A DNA stretch of 64,000 bases from Mucilaginibacter flavidus (GCF_024055575.1 NZ_JAMXOE010000017.1:1-64000); one strand, 5' to 3'; shown: positions 50,447-59,810, counted from the stretch's first letter. Numbers and translations are program-made. The notes: generated from the sequence alone by a model not told the origin.

Positions 50447-51283
50447 TCAGTCGGCTTTTAATATTTGAATAAGGGTAGTACGACCGGTAGTTACCGCGTT
50501 AAAAAATAGTTCAAGGTCCATTTTACTGAATTTGCCGCTGGTATTTTTGATGATGGCATTCTTACCCCGCATCCCATCCTCTTCATACAAAACCTGCATG
50601 CCGGTAGTATCATTGAAAACTCCGAATGTTATTTTTTCAGTAATTTCTTCTATCGGGTGGTTAACTACAATTTCACGGTCGTGAAGTATCAATAGCGTAT
50701 CGATCAAACTGTCCAGATCGCGCACCTGGTGGGTTGATATGATGATGCAGCGGTCTTCAGTTAATAGAGATGCGATCAACTTGCGAAACTGAACCTTTGA
50801 TGGAATATCAAGCCCATTCGTCGGCTCATCCATAACCAGCAGGCTGGTGTTGGTTGCCAGGCCGAACGCTATCATTGCCTTTTTTTGTTGCCCGAAGGAC
50901 TGTTTGTCCATCGCGGCCGTGGCATCTACGTCAAGTGCTTTCAGGTACTGGTAAAAATCGGCATTACTGAATTTTGGGTAAAATGCGGCGGTGCTGGCAG
51001 CAAACTGCTCTGGTGTTAACGAGGGTACAAATACCTCTTCAGCTAAAAAGTATACTTCCTCCAAAACAGCAACCGGCCTGCCCGAAACATTAATGCCATT
51101 AAAAGAACAACTTCCGGCTTGCGGATAAGCCAGCCCGATCATATTTTTTAACAGCGTTGATTTACCCGCGCCGTTTTTACCAAGCAAACCGTATATGTGG
51201 CCCCGGCGTAACGACAAATCCAAATCTTTAAAAAGCAACGATTTGCGGGTGTAACCAAAACTCAAATTTCTAATTTCTATCAT
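50447..51283 (-). CDS. ABC ATP-binding protein, first gene of YtrA-type operon
   Basis: 278 residues from ATG 51283 (MIEIRNLSFGYTRKSLL); an upstream extension would run through the operator and is not used. Walker A GKNGAGKST, signature-like SFGQQKKAMIAFGLA, Walker B LLVMDEPTNGLD and STHQVR are present. The signature is of the SFGQQKK form seen in YtrB-like ATPases. Pairs with the following permease. Confidence 0.87.
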   Translation of the reverse strand: MIEIRNLSFGYTRKSLLFKDLDLSLRRGHIYGLLGKNGAGKSTLLKNMIGLAYPQAGSCSFNGINVSGRPVAVLEEVYFLAEEVFVPSLTPEQFAASTAAFYPKFSNADFYQYLKALDVDATAAMDKQSFGQQKKAMIAFGLATNTSLLVMDEPTNGLDIPSKVQFRKLIASLLTEDRCIIISTHQVRDLDSLIDTLLILHDREIVVNHPIEEITEKITFGVFNDTTGMQVLYEEDGMRGKNAIIKNTSGKFSKMDLELFFNAVTTGRTTLIQILKAD

Positions 51284-51289
51284 GTTCAA

Positions 51290-51315
51290 TAGTGTATTAG
51301 TATAATAGTACACTA
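51290..51315 (-). promoter_or_regulatory. Candidate YtrA-type operator
   Basis: TAGTGTA and TACACTA form an inverted repeat with 12 bases between AGTGTA and TACACT. It lies 6 bases upstream of the first operon start codon, where binding would block transcription or translation initiation. The half-sites are the same as those reported for Bacillus YtrA, where I recall a 13-base spacing. Confidence 0.75.
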
Positions 51316-51415
51316 CAAATGTAAGTACATTTTTATCAATTCAAAATATTATACAATTTATTTTTTATGCTGATTTATTGGGACTAATTTTGAAATCGGT
51401 CTACTATATTGATAC

Positions 51416-51898
51416 ATGCAAGCTGTCTGCTATAAAAGCCCTATCGGTATCCTGCGTATTACGGAGGAAGATGATTTTATCACTTCCATATACGCACTGG
51501 ACGAAGAACACGACGTGTTGTCGCCAGAAACACCGCTGTTAAAAAAAGCGGTAAAGCAGCTTGACGAATATTTTGAAGGTACAAGAAAGGACTTTGATTT
51601 ACCGCTTAAACAACAGGGTTCCGGTTTTCAGCAGGGAGTGTGGAACGAATTGAGTCGTATAGGCTATGGTAAAACCATTAGCTATCTGCAGCAGTCCAAA
51701 TTTCTGAATAATCCGTTGGGGATAAGGGCCATCGCATCAGCCAACGGCAAAAATCATTTACTGATAGTGGTTCCCTGCCATCGCGTAATCGGCACCGATG
51801 GCAGCCTTACCGGATTTGGTTGCGGTATCTGGCGTAAAAAATGGTTGCTTGAACACGAGCAAAGGGTGATGGGTGTTGGGCAAATGACGATGTTTTAA
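51416..51898 (+). CDS. ogt: Methylated-DNA-protein-cysteine methyltransferase
   Basis: 160 residues. The active-site motif PCHRVIG and the DNA-binding helix (GYGKTISYLQQS) are present, with the conserved tail LTGFGCGIWRKKWLLEHE. It repairs O6-methylguanine by transferring the methyl group to its own cysteine. It is divergent from the YtrA-type operon and shares its 132-base intergenic region, with a repeat element downstream. Confidence 0.93.
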   Translation: MQAVCYKSPIGILRITEEDDFITSIYALDEEHDVLSPETPLLKKAVKQLDEYFEGTRKDFDLPLKQQGSGFQQGVWNELSRIGYGKTISYLQQSKFLNNPLGIRAIASANGKNHLLIVVPCHRVIGTDGSLTGFGCGIWRKKWLLEHEQRVMGVGQMTMF

Positions 51899-51909
51899 CC
51901 AAAAAAGCG

Positions 51910-52052
51910 CGTCATTGCGGAACGAAGCAATCTCTACACAGGACAATCATAAACCTCAATTTTTGCGGCGACTGAAATGCAGCTTTCAAGGCACCACAAT
52001 GTTTTTGATCCGGTGATTAGCGTACGTAGAGATTGCTTCGTTCGCAATGACG
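51910..52052. repeat. MITE/REP-like nested palindrome, TCATTGCG family, copy 3
   Basis: Ends CGTCATTGCGGAACGAAGCA and TTGCTTCGTTCGCAATGACG. The inner part shares AAATGCAGCTTTCAAGGCAC with copy 1. Located between the convergent ogt and cheB-like genes. Confidence 0.82.
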
Positions 52053-52084
52053 TGATGGTGAGTACATCCCACGCTTCTTTCATC

Positions 52085-52123
52085 TTTTCAGTCTTTCCTG
52101 ACTTTCCCGACTTTACTGACTCC
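52085..52123. repeat. TCCGAAAGTC-type word array, reverse sense
   Basis: TTTTCAGTCTTTCCTGACTT and TCCCGACTTTACTGACTC lie directly beyond the cheB stop codon. Confidence 0.6.
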
Positions 52124-52125
52124 TC

Positions 52126-52713
52126 CTAACTCTTCAACAACTCCATAATTTCCTCTGTACTCAACACATAGTCGGCAGCGTTCAAATTAATGGCCTCCTG
52201 TGGCATTTCGGGTAGTTCGGCATCTTCCGGATTTTGGGCGATAGTTAATGAGCCGGCATTACGTAACTTAAGCAGACCGGCTGCTCCGTCCTGGTTAGCG
52301 CCTGAGAGCAGGATGGCCGTGCATTTATCTTTGTAAATTTCAGCAACGCTTTCAAATGTGATGTCTATTGATGGCTTTGAGAACCATACATCTTCTGATA
52401 CGTCTAACGCAAAGCTACCCCCCTTTTCAATTAAAACATGGTAATTTGGCGGTGCTATGTAAATTGTTTTTTTGTCGACCCTATCTTTGTCGCTGATCTC
52501 TTTAACATGCATGCGGCTATGTTGGGCAAACAGTCTCTCCACCTCGCTTGCGAAGTTCCTTTTACGATGCATTACTATTATCACCGATTTATTTAAATCG
52601 CCGTCAAGAAACCTTACAATTTTAAAAAGAAGTTTAAACGAGCCCGCAGAACCGCCCAACAGCAGTATATCAGAGCTGTGCCAGCGGGTGGTTATGTCTT
52701 TATCAAGAGCCAA
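52126..52713 (-). CDS. Stand-alone CheB-type methylesterase domain
   Basis: 195 residues. The catalytic set is in place: Ser22 in LLGGSAGS, His49 in VMHRKRN and Asp142 in LLSGANQDGAAG. There is no receiver domain, unlike classical CheB. In chemotaxis it removes methyl groups from receptors, but no receptor, CheA or CheW gene is in the window. It overlaps the CheR-type gene by 11 bases. The target may be the hybrid kinase of the same cluster, by inference. Confidence 0.88.
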   Translation of the reverse strand: MALDKDITTRWHSSDILLLGGSAGSFKLLFKIVRFLDGDLNKSVIIVMHRKRNFASEVERLFAQHSRMHVKEISDKDRVDKKTIYIAPPNYHVLIEKGGSFALDVSEDVWFSKPSIDITFESVAEIYKDKCTAILLSGANQDGAAGLLKLRNAGSLTIAQNPEDAELPEMPQEAINLNAADYVLSTEEIMELLKS

Positions 52714-53533
52714 TTTTCTGGTAAATATTTTCCTTCTGATTTATTGCCTTAAACTTTTTCTTGAAAAACTCGCTTCGTATGGTTTCTTTACTGCCCAGGC
52801 ACAAAAAGCCGTGCGGCGCAAGGCTTTCGTAAAAAAGTTCGAGTATCTTTTCCTGTAGTTGTGTTTCAAAATAAATAAACACATTACGGCAGCTTATTAG
52901 CTGAAATTCATTAAAAATGGTATCTGATATTAAATTATGTACCGAGAAAAGGGTGTTCGCCTTCAATTCGCTGTGGATGGTGGCAGCATCGTATAATATT
53001 GTAAAATGGTCGGTTAAGGTACCTTTCAGGCCTGCCAGCTGGTAATTTTCTGCATAGCTTTTAATGCTACGATAGCTGTAAATACCTTTACGAGCTTCCT
53101 TTAAAACAACCGTATTTATATCGGTCCCATAAATAAAGGCCTTATCCTTTAGCCGCGACTGCTCCATCAAAATTGCCAGTGAATAAACCTCTTCGCCCGA
53201 CGAACAGCCGGCCGACCACATTTTTATATGCTGGTAAGTTGAAAGATAGGGAATTACCTGGGTATTAAGCGCCTTGTAAAAAGTTGGGTCGCGAAACATC
53301 TCCGTAACGTTTACCGTGATCTCCTCTAAAAAATCCTGGAAAAAATCCGGATCGTTCACCAACACATGTTTCAGGTCATAAAACTCCAGTTTTTTTATCA
53401 TCATTACCCGGGAAAGCCTTCGCTTTAACGATGCTTTGGAATAATCAGAAAAATCAAACCCATGGACCTTCTTTACAAGGTCGATAATTTCTGTTACCTG
53501 CTCTGCACTTAATCCGGGTGTCGAAACATTCAT
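52703..53533 (-). CDS. CheR-type methyltransferase
   Basis: 276 residues: N-terminal helical domain, then NVTEMFRDPTFY, the SAM-binding WSAGCSSGEEVYSLAI and SCRNVFIYFE, all conserved in CheR. No PAS or TPR extension. It follows the hybrid kinase gene by 2 bases and overlaps the CheB-type gene, so all three form one operon. Confidence 0.9.
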   Translation of the reverse strand: MNVSTPGLSAEQVTEIIDLVKKVHGFDFSDYSKASLKRRLSRVMMIKKLEFYDLKHVLVNDPDFFQDFLEEITVNVTEMFRDPTFYKALNTQVIPYLSTYQHIKMWSAGCSSGEEVYSLAILMEQSRLKDKAFIYGTDINTVVLKEARKGIYSYRSIKSYAENYQLAGLKGTLTDHFTILYDAATIHSELKANTLFSVHNLISDTIFNEFQLISCRNVFIYFETQLQEKILELFYESLAPHGFLCLGSKETIRSEFFKKKFKAINQKENIYQKIGS

Positions 53534-53535
53534 AC

Positions 53536-56500
53536 TTAATTACCCAACCAAAGCTGCATTAACGAAACTAACCTGTCCATATCCACCGGCTTTGTAATGT
53601 AATCATTAGCACCAGCCGCTATACATTTTTCGCGGTCGTCCATCATTGCTTTTGCTGTTAAAGCTATTACGGGCAACTTTGCCCATTTGTTTTGCCTGCG
53701 GATATATCTTGTGGCCTCGTAACCGTCCATTACCGGCATCATGATATCCATCAGCACAATGTCTATATCATTGGTAGCTTCCAGTCTGTCTATGGCTTCC
53801 TGCCCGTCGCCAGCTGTTTCAACAACCATATCATAACCCTGCAGGGCGCTGCTCAGCGCAAATATATTCCTCGTATCGTCGTCAACAATCAATACTTTTT
53901 TGCCTTTAATTACGTCTTTTCCCAGGATTATGGTTTTACTTTTTGAAGCAGCAATTGCATCCGAGGGCTGGTCTGCAAGTTCGCGCACCTTATTTAAAAA
54001 CAAATTAACCTCGTCAATCAACCTGTCGGCCGATTTATTGGTCTTCACCACCATAGCGTTGGCATACTGCATCAACCGGCTTACCGATGTTTTGTCAAGC
54101 TCCATGGCTGTATTAATAATAACAGGTAAGGTCCTGAACCGTTCAATAGCTTTTATCTTGTCTAAAAAATCGAGTCCGGAAATATCAGGCAGGTTTAAAT
54201 CAAGTATTACACACTGGTATTCCTTTTCGTGCAGCATCCGGAAAGCCGACTCGCCATCAAAAGCCTGGTCAACAGATATTTCCTGTTCTTTCAGCATATC
54301 AACCAGAGCCTGGCTTTGGGTTCTATTATCTTCAACAAGCAATATCTGGGTAAACTTAACACCGCTTTGCGCCATTATATCGGCAAATAATTTGTCGAGC
54401 GTATTGGTATCCACCGGCTTTTTAAGGAAGCTGATCGCGCCTTCGCTACGAACCCTGTTGGCCGCAGCATCCCCCGCCGACATCATGTGCACAGGTATAT
54501 GAAGCGTTTGCTCATCCTGCTTCAGTTCTTTCAATATCTGCCAGCCATCCTTACCAGGCAGCATAATATCCAGTATAACAGCATCAGGCTGATTTTCCTT
54601 TACAATTTCAACCGCATTGGTGCCCTCACTTACCATTATCGATTTATAGCCATGGTCGCGGGCATAGTCATGCAGTATGTCGGCAAAATTCTTATCGTCC
54701 TCAACAATTACCACCAGCGGATCGCGGTTAGTACTGCCGGCACTATGTGCAGCAGGCCTTAAGATTTGCACTTCGGGCGAAAAGGATTCTACAGTTTGTA
54801 CAAACGTTTCCTCTGGCTTTACAACCACGATGGCTGTTATAGGTATAGTTAATATAAATTCGCTACCAATACCAGGTTCGCTGGCCACGGTTATTTTGCC
54901 GCCAAGCAAACTAACCAGTTCCCGGCTGATTGATAAACCCAGGCCGGTGCCACCAAACTTGCGGCTGGTTGAACCATCTGCCTGTTGAAAGGCCTCGAAT
55001 ATTATTTTCTGCTTATCGGCTGGTATGCCAATACCTGTATCTTTTATTTTAAAGCTGATGGTTTTTTCTTCCTCGCCGGGTACAGCACTTACAGTTATCG
55101 AGCCGCCTTCCGGTGTGAATTTAAACGCATTACTTAACAAGTTTTTCAATACCTGCTCAACCCTTACCTTATCGGTAAATATACTTTTCGGCAAGTTCTT
55201 GCTGGTTGTAATGTCGTACTTTATCTTTTTGTTACGCGCAACTTCAACAAACAGCATTTCCATGTCATGCAGCACATCGGCAACTTTTATGTCATCGTTC
55301 TGCATTTCCAGTTTGCCCGACTCAATTTTTGATAAATCGAGAATATCATTTATCAGGGTCAACAAATCATTACCGGCGTTAAATATAACGCTGGCATATT
55401 TAACCTGGTCTTCTGATAGGTTTGCTGGTTTGTTGTCCTGCAATATCCGCGCAAGTACCAAAATACTGTTCAAAGGCGTACGCAATTCATGGCTCATATT
55501 CGCCAAAAACTCCGATTTGTATTTACCGGTCGTTTCCAGCTCCAGCACTTTTATGTTGATGGCTTTACGGGCCTCTTCTATGGCCTGGTTCTTTTCTTCC
55601 AGCAGGCTTGCTTTCTCCTCCAGTTCGGCATTTGTATTGCGCAGTTCTTCCTGTTGTACCCGCATTTCCTCTTCCGATGCCTGCAGCATTTTGGTTTTGC
55701 TCAGCAGTTCTTCGTTGGTAACGCGCATTTCCTCCTGCTGCGCTTCCAGTTCCTCGGCCTGTTGTTGCACTTGTGATAGCAACTCGTGCATTATCGTACG
55801 GGCCTGGGCGGTATTTACTGCAATGCCAATATCATCGGCTATTGCTAAAATGTAATCTTTAGCATTGTTATCAAATTCGTTATTAAATGCTATCTCGATA
55901 ACGCCCTTCAGCGTTTTATCAAAAAAGAAGGGTACTATAAAGCTCTCAATAATCTCCTGGTGAATTAACGACGAGCCCAGTTCAAGCTTATCATTTAATT
56001 TACCCTTCACTACTGCCGCCTGCTCATCCTTGGCCACCTGCCCAAGCCAGCCTTCTGATATCTTTACCGTCTGCTTTAAAACGTCAGGGTTATTAAACGC
56101 GTACGATGCATACAATTCAAGCGTTTGTACTTCCTCATTAAATAAATAAAGTGTGCCTGTTAACGCTTTGGTATAATTGCAGATTTCGGTAAGGATATTC
56201 CCAGCCAATTCGCGCTCGCCCTGCTGCCCCTGCATTCGTTCGTTAATAATACCGGTGCCGGTTAGCAGCCAGTTTTGAGCTTTATTTTCGCCAAGCACTC
56301 TTTCAAGCTCAATGTTGGCAACTTTCACTTCGGCCTCAATTTTCTTTTGCCGCTCAAACGTGCCTTGTATATAAAAGAAGAGTACAATTATTATTACGAG
56401 GAAAACAGTCGACCCAACAATTATGGTATTAATGGACCTTGAAGAAGCTTCCGCGGTGCTTGCCTTACGTATCGACAGCAGCGTGTTTTCGGTCCCTTTC

Positions 56501-56982
56501 ATATGGTCAATTATCAAACGTATTTCGTCCATATTATGCTTGCCGTTTATAAGCATATTATTATTGACCATATAGTCCAATCCCTGAACCTGCCTAACTT
56601 CTATGTTGGTTTTCAGGATATTCAACTGCACGTTGATTAAAGTATTCAACGAGTCTACCCTTCTAACCTGGATGTTGTTATCCTGTATGAGTTCCCTAAG
56701 CTGCTCTATATCGTATTTAATATTTGGCAACGACTTATTGTAGGGCTCAAGAAATGGAGGTTTGACGGTAGCCACGTACCCGCGCATGCCGGTTTCAGCA
56801 TCAGTTAGTAGTTGCAGCAGGTTGGTTGACGTATTGATTACTTTTTGAGTATGCTCAACTGAGCCGGAATCGCTTTCAAGTTTATTGATGCTTTTGTAGG
56901 ATAATACCCCGACGAGCAAAACCAAAAATACAGATATAGCAAAGCCGGCAAATACCTGCTGGCGGAAAGAAAACTTTAACAT
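53536..56982 (-). CDS. Hybrid histidine kinase with CHASE3, GAF and three receivers
   Basis: 1148 residues. Two spans (about 10-30 and 188-212) flank a CHASE3-type sensor. A GAF-like domain (about 235-400), a long coiled coil (400-500, many MRVTNEE/MRVQQEE repeats), the HisKA with SHELRTPLNS, the HATPase (DTGIGIPADKQ, GGTGLGLSIS) and three receiver domains follow. Their Asp sites are in VILDIML, VILDLNL and VLMDIMM. A multi-step phosphorelay hub. It is the first gene before cheR- and cheB-type genes. Confidence 0.92.
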   Translation of the reverse strand: MLKFSFRQQVFAGFAISVFLVLLVGVLSYKSINKLESDSGSVEHTQKVINTSTNLLQLLTDAETGMRGYVATVKPPFLEPYNKSLPNIKYDIEQLRELIQDNNIQVRRVDSLNTLINVQLNILKTNIEVRQVQGLDYMVNNNMLINGKHNMDEIRLIIDHMKGTENTLLSIRKASTAEASSRSINTIIVGSTVFLVIIIVLFFYIQGTFERQKKIEAEVKVANIELERVLGENKAQNWLLTGTGIINERMQGQQGERELAGNILTEICNYTKALTGTLYLFNEEVQTLELYASYAFNNPDVLKQTVKISEGWLGQVAKDEQAAVVKGKLNDKLELGSSLIHQEIIESFIVPFFFDKTLKGVIEIAFNNEFDNNAKDYILAIADDIGIAVNTAQARTIMHELLSQVQQQAEELEAQQEEMRVTNEELLSKTKMLQASEEEMRVQQEELRNTNAELEEKASLLEEKNQAIEEARKAINIKVLELETTGKYKSEFLANMSHELRTPLNSILVLARILQDNKPANLSEDQVKYASVIFNAGNDLLTLINDILDLSKIESGKLEMQNDDIKVADVLHDMEMLFVEVARNKKIKYDITTSKNLPKSIFTDKVRVEQVLKNLLSNAFKFTPEGGSITVSAVPGEEEKTISFKIKDTGIGIPADKQKIIFEAFQQADGSTSRKFGGTGLGLSISRELVSLLGGKITVASEPGIGSEFILTIPITAIVVVKPEETFVQTVESFSPEVQILRPAAHSAGSTNRDPLVVIVEDDKNFADILHDYARDHGYKSIMVSEGTNAVEIVKENQPDAVILDIMLPGKDGWQILKELKQDEQTLHIPVHMMSAGDAAANRVRSEGAISFLKKPVDTNTLDKLFADIMAQSGVKFTQILLVEDNRTQSQALVDMLKEQEISVDQAFDGESAFRMLHEKEYQCVILDLNLPDISGLDFLDKIKAIERFRTLPVIINTAMELDKTSVSRLMQYANAMVVKTNKSADRLIDEVNLFLNKVRELADQPSDAIAASKSKTIILGKDVIKGKKVLIVDDDTRNIFALSSALQGYDMVVETAGDGQEAIDRLEATNDIDIVLMDIMMPVMDGYEATRYIRRQNKWAKLPVIALTAKAMMDDREKCIAAGANDYITKPVDMDRLVSLMQLWLGN

Positions 56983-57078
56983 TCAGTGTTTTTTAAGTAG
57001 AATACAAATATGTTAAAAAAAAATAGTTCAAAACATACTTACATGTTTACTAAGCAATTGTAGATGATAAATTATAAT

Positions 57079-57519
57079 CTATTGATTTTGTTTTACCGGG
57101 ACGTCAATATTGTTTGTGAATGCCGGCTTACGACCAAACAATACGCCCGCTACGGCCAGTAACGGCCCCCCAAACAGCAAGTACCAACCCCATTTAAACT
57201 TTATTTGCCTGGTTAAAAATGAGTCGATAGAGCGGAAAGGTATGAAGCTAAAAGAGGTGTGGATTTTAAACCACGCGCCAAGGCAAAACAAAGCAACCAG
57301 CCCAAGCGAGATAAACGCAGTGAGCCTTGTTAGGTTAGGCTGATTAAATACAATAGCTATTATGCCCACAACTGCTACCAAAAGCAGCACAATACCATAG
57401 GGTTTGTTAGCACCAAATGCATCGATGTTAAACAGGTGAAAGGGGCGTAATATAGGGCAGTACAAAGCGGCTATAAGAATCACAAAGCCGGCAAAGGAGG
57501 TTAAAGCATTAATGCGCAT
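57079..57519 (-). CDS. Hypothetical membrane protein, 146 residues
   Basis: Four spans (for example AGFVILIAALYCPI and IVLLLVAVVGIIAIVF). N-terminus MRINALTSFAG, C-terminus NNIDVPVKQNQ. No family recognised. It lies downstream of gldC on the same strand, separated by a 120-base spacer with word-like sequence. Confidence 0.7.
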   Translation of the reverse strand: MRINALTSFAGFVILIAALYCPILRPFHLFNIDAFGANKPYGIVLLLVAVVGIIAIVFNQPNLTRLTAFISLGLVALFCLGAWFKIHTSFSFIPFRSIDSFLTRQIKFKWGWYLLFGGPLLAVAGVLFGRKPAFTNNIDVPVKQNQ

Positions 57520-57639
57520 AGTGTTTAAGTTTGTATAAAGAGACGAGACCAGGAATTAAGACAGGAAATGGATATTCAACTTGTAAACTATCCGATATTG
57601 CCCTTTTAATCTTGGTTCCTGGCTCTTGAATCTTGACTC

Positions 57640-57969
57640 TTATTTAGTAATTTCCATTTTATCGGCAAAGTGGGCACAGTAATCGCGCAGGTCCTCCACT
57701 ATATTCGTCTCACCGGTTGCACGCAAAAAGCTGTCGCCCATAGTTTGCAGGGTTTCGTAAAAAAAACGTTTCATTTCATCAACAGGCATATCCTTCGTCC
57801 AAAGATCAATTCGCAGCGTGTTTTTGTAGCTCTGGTCCCACAAGGCCAGCATCATTGATTTTACAGGCAGCTTTTCCTTGTTTTGCGCATCTGTCGATTC
57901 CCACATAATGTTTTCAGGAACGTTATCGTCGTCAAGTTGTATAGTAAGCTTTATTTCAGCAGTCTTCAT
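57640..57969 (-). CDS. gldC: Gliding motility protein GldC
   Basis: 109 residues, MKTAEIKLTIQLDDDNVPEN to FADKMEITK, including the conserved PENIMWESTDA and DEMKRFFYETLQTMG stretches. GldC is a cytoplasmic protein of gliding-capable Bacteroidota needed for full motility. It follows an 88-residue membrane protein gene with a 6-base gap. Consistent with the T9SS proteins elsewhere in the window. Confidence 0.93.
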   Translation of the reverse strand: MKTAEIKLTIQLDDDNVPENIMWESTDAQNKEKLPVKSMMLALWDQSYKNTLRIDLWTKDMPVDEMKRFFYETLQTMGDSFLRATGETNIVEDLRDYCAHFADKMEITK

Positions 57970-57975
57970 GTATGG

Positions 57976-58242
57976 TTATTTAACGAGTAAAAATAATATA
58001 GCCGCCAAAGTTATAAAGCTTAACTCTACTATCCATAATTTTTTGGTTTCAGGAAAGAAATTACGGAACATAATATCCATAAATGACACTACAACTGCAA
58101 ATAGTATAAAAATCCAGCCCACGGCAGTGGTCATAGTTTTAAAATGTGTGCCTGAAATTTGCACGCCATATATCCAGCTGTAAACAGCAACAAACAATAA
58201 AAATGCGGTGGCAAAGTTTAGTGGAGTAATCCTTAGTTTCAT
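57976..58242 (-). CDS. Small membrane protein upstream of gldC
   Basis: 88 residues with three spans (FATAFLLFVAVYSWIYGV, VGWIFILFAVVVSFMDIMF, IVELSFITLAAILFLLV). Six bases separate it from gldC, so the two form an operon. No family recognised. Confidence 0.7.
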   Translation of the reverse strand: MKLRITPLNFATAFLLFVAVYSWIYGVQISGTHFKTMTTAVGWIFILFAVVVSFMDIMFRNFFPETKKLWIVELSFITLAAILFLLVK

Positions 58243-58254
58243 GGTATTAGTTAA

Positions 58255-58285
58255 GACTTACGAAGTTTGTTAAACTTCGTAAGTC
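58255..58285. terminator. Perfect 14-base palindrome near the helicase stop
   Basis: GACTTACGAAGTTT and AAACTTCGTAAGTC with a 3-base loop, 10 bases beyond the helicase stop and 12 bases upstream of the next start. No T-tract, so it may be a repeat element rather than an intrinsic terminator. Confidence 0.6.
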
Positions 58286-58294
58286 TGGATAGCG

Positions 58295-59641
58295 TTAACG
58301 TTTCTTTCTATATGATTTTGGCGATTTTGTGCGCTTCGCAGCCGGCTTTCCGGTTGTTTTAGCTTTGGCAGCATCAAATTTTTTGCGTTGGTTCAAAGTT
58401 TTCTTTTCATGAAAGGCACCTTTGAATTCAGGGTCGTCCTTGCGCTTTTGCATATCCACTTCTTTCGCCTGTTCCTGGCGCTCTTCGTAAGGGGTTTCCT
58501 CCACAAATACGTCTGCAGGTATATCAGTTACCGGGATGGTCTGCTTAATCAGCTTTTCAATCTTCCTGATGTAATACTCTTCGGCAGGCCCGCAGAAAGT
58601 AATGGCCTCACCCGATTGGTAAGCTCTGCCCGTGCGGCCTATGCGGTGCACATAATCTTCAATCACCACCGGCACATCAAAATTTATCACATGGCTCACA
58701 TCGCTAACATCAATTCCGCGCGAGGCCACATCAGTTGCTACCAATATCTTCACTTCGTCCGCCTTAAATGCGTTGATGGCATTGATACGTGTATTTTGCC
58801 CTTTATTGGCATGTAAAACCTTTACCTCTTTTTCGCCGAACTTGCGCAGCAAAAATTTGTAAACGTCTTCGGCGGCAATGCGGGTTTTGCAGAAGATGAT
58901 GAGCTTTTTGATATCATCCTCAACATCAAGCAGCTTTTTAAGCAGGTTTATCTTTGTCCTAACATTGGGTACAAAATACAAATGCTGGTTTACCGTTTGC
59001 GCCGGTGTAGCCTGCGGTGTTACCTCTATAATCGTCGGAAACTCCAGGAAGTTGTTAGAGAGCTCGTGAATTTTATCAGACATGGTTGCTGAAAAAAGCA
59101 AATTCTGCCTTTTAACCGGTACTACTTCCAAAATGCGGTTTATTTGCGGCATAAAGCCCATGTCCATCATTTTGTCAGCTTCATCCAGCACCAGCACTTG
59201 CAACGTTTTGGTAACAATATGGCCAGCCAGGTAAATATCCATAAAGCGGCCCGGCGTAGCCACTATAATATCAACGCCCTTGTTTATCTGCTCAATTTGT
59301 GTTTTGGGGCCGAGGCCACCATATAAAACTACCACCCGCAAATCGGTATTGGCGGCAAAGGCTTTCACATTTTCCTCAATCTGCATGGCCAGCTCGCGCG
59401 TCGGCGAAATAATAAGCGCGCGGGCATTTTCGCCCTGCGCATATTTAAGCTTCATGAGTATAGGTAACACGTAGGCCGCGGTTTTACCGGTACCTGTTTG
59501 CGCTATACCCATAACATCCTGCCCGTTTAATATCGGCGGAATAGCTTTTTGCTGGATAGGCGTTGCCTCCATATAACCGGCATCGGCAATGGCATTTAAA
59601 ATTTGCCGGTTAAATTTAAATTCTTCGAAAAGTACGCCCAT
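58295..59641 (-). CDS. DEAD-box RNA helicase, RhlE-like
   Basis: 448 residues from ATG 59641 (MGVLFEEFKFNRQILNAI), where family homology starts. The Q motif, Walker A AQTGTGKTAA, DEAD in VLDEADKMMDMGF, SAT, and the C-terminal HRIGRTGRA are present. A Lys/Arg-rich tail (about 400-448) follows. It unwinds short RNA duplexes in ribosome assembly or RNA decay. Monocistronic. Confidence 0.93.
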   Translation of the reverse strand: MGVLFEEFKFNRQILNAIADAGYMEATPIQQKAIPPILNGQDVMGIAQTGTGKTAAYVLPILMKLKYAQGENARALIISPTRELAMQIEENVKAFAANTDLRVVVLYGGLGPKTQIEQINKGVDIIVATPGRFMDIYLAGHIVTKTLQVLVLDEADKMMDMGFMPQINRILEVVPVKRQNLLFSATMSDKIHELSNNFLEFPTIIEVTPQATPAQTVNQHLYFVPNVRTKINLLKKLLDVEDDIKKLIIFCKTRIAAEDVYKFLLRKFGEKEVKVLHANKGQNTRINAINAFKADEVKILVATDVASRGIDVSDVSHVINFDVPVVIEDYVHRIGRTGRAYQSGEAITFCGPAEEYYIRKIEKLIKQTIPVTDIPADVFVEETPYEERQEQAKEVDMQKRKDDPEFKGAFHEKKTLNQRKKFDAAKAKTTGKPAAKRTKSPKSYRKKR

Positions 59642-59727
59642 GGCGCAAAGATAAGCTTTTTTGATTTCCTCGCTGTTGTCTGTTTTCAAGGGTGCTCGAA
59701 GAGCTACGCAGTTTCGCATTTCGGATG

Positions 59728-59810
59728 TCCGATTTCGGATTTGATTAATGCGGAATTCGGAATGCCGATTGCGGAATTTTTAAATCAAATCTTAAAATCC
59801 ATTAAATCCG
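59728..59810. repeat. CGGAATTCCG-like word array
   Basis: CATTTCGGATGTCCGATTTC, GGATTTGATTAATGCGGAATTC, GGAATGCCGATTGCGG form an iterated word stretch between the divergent helicase and beta-barrel genes. Confidence 0.6.

Noticed and set aside
52126..56982. Classical chemotaxis operon
   Set aside because: No CheA, CheW, CheY-only protein or chemoreceptor is present.
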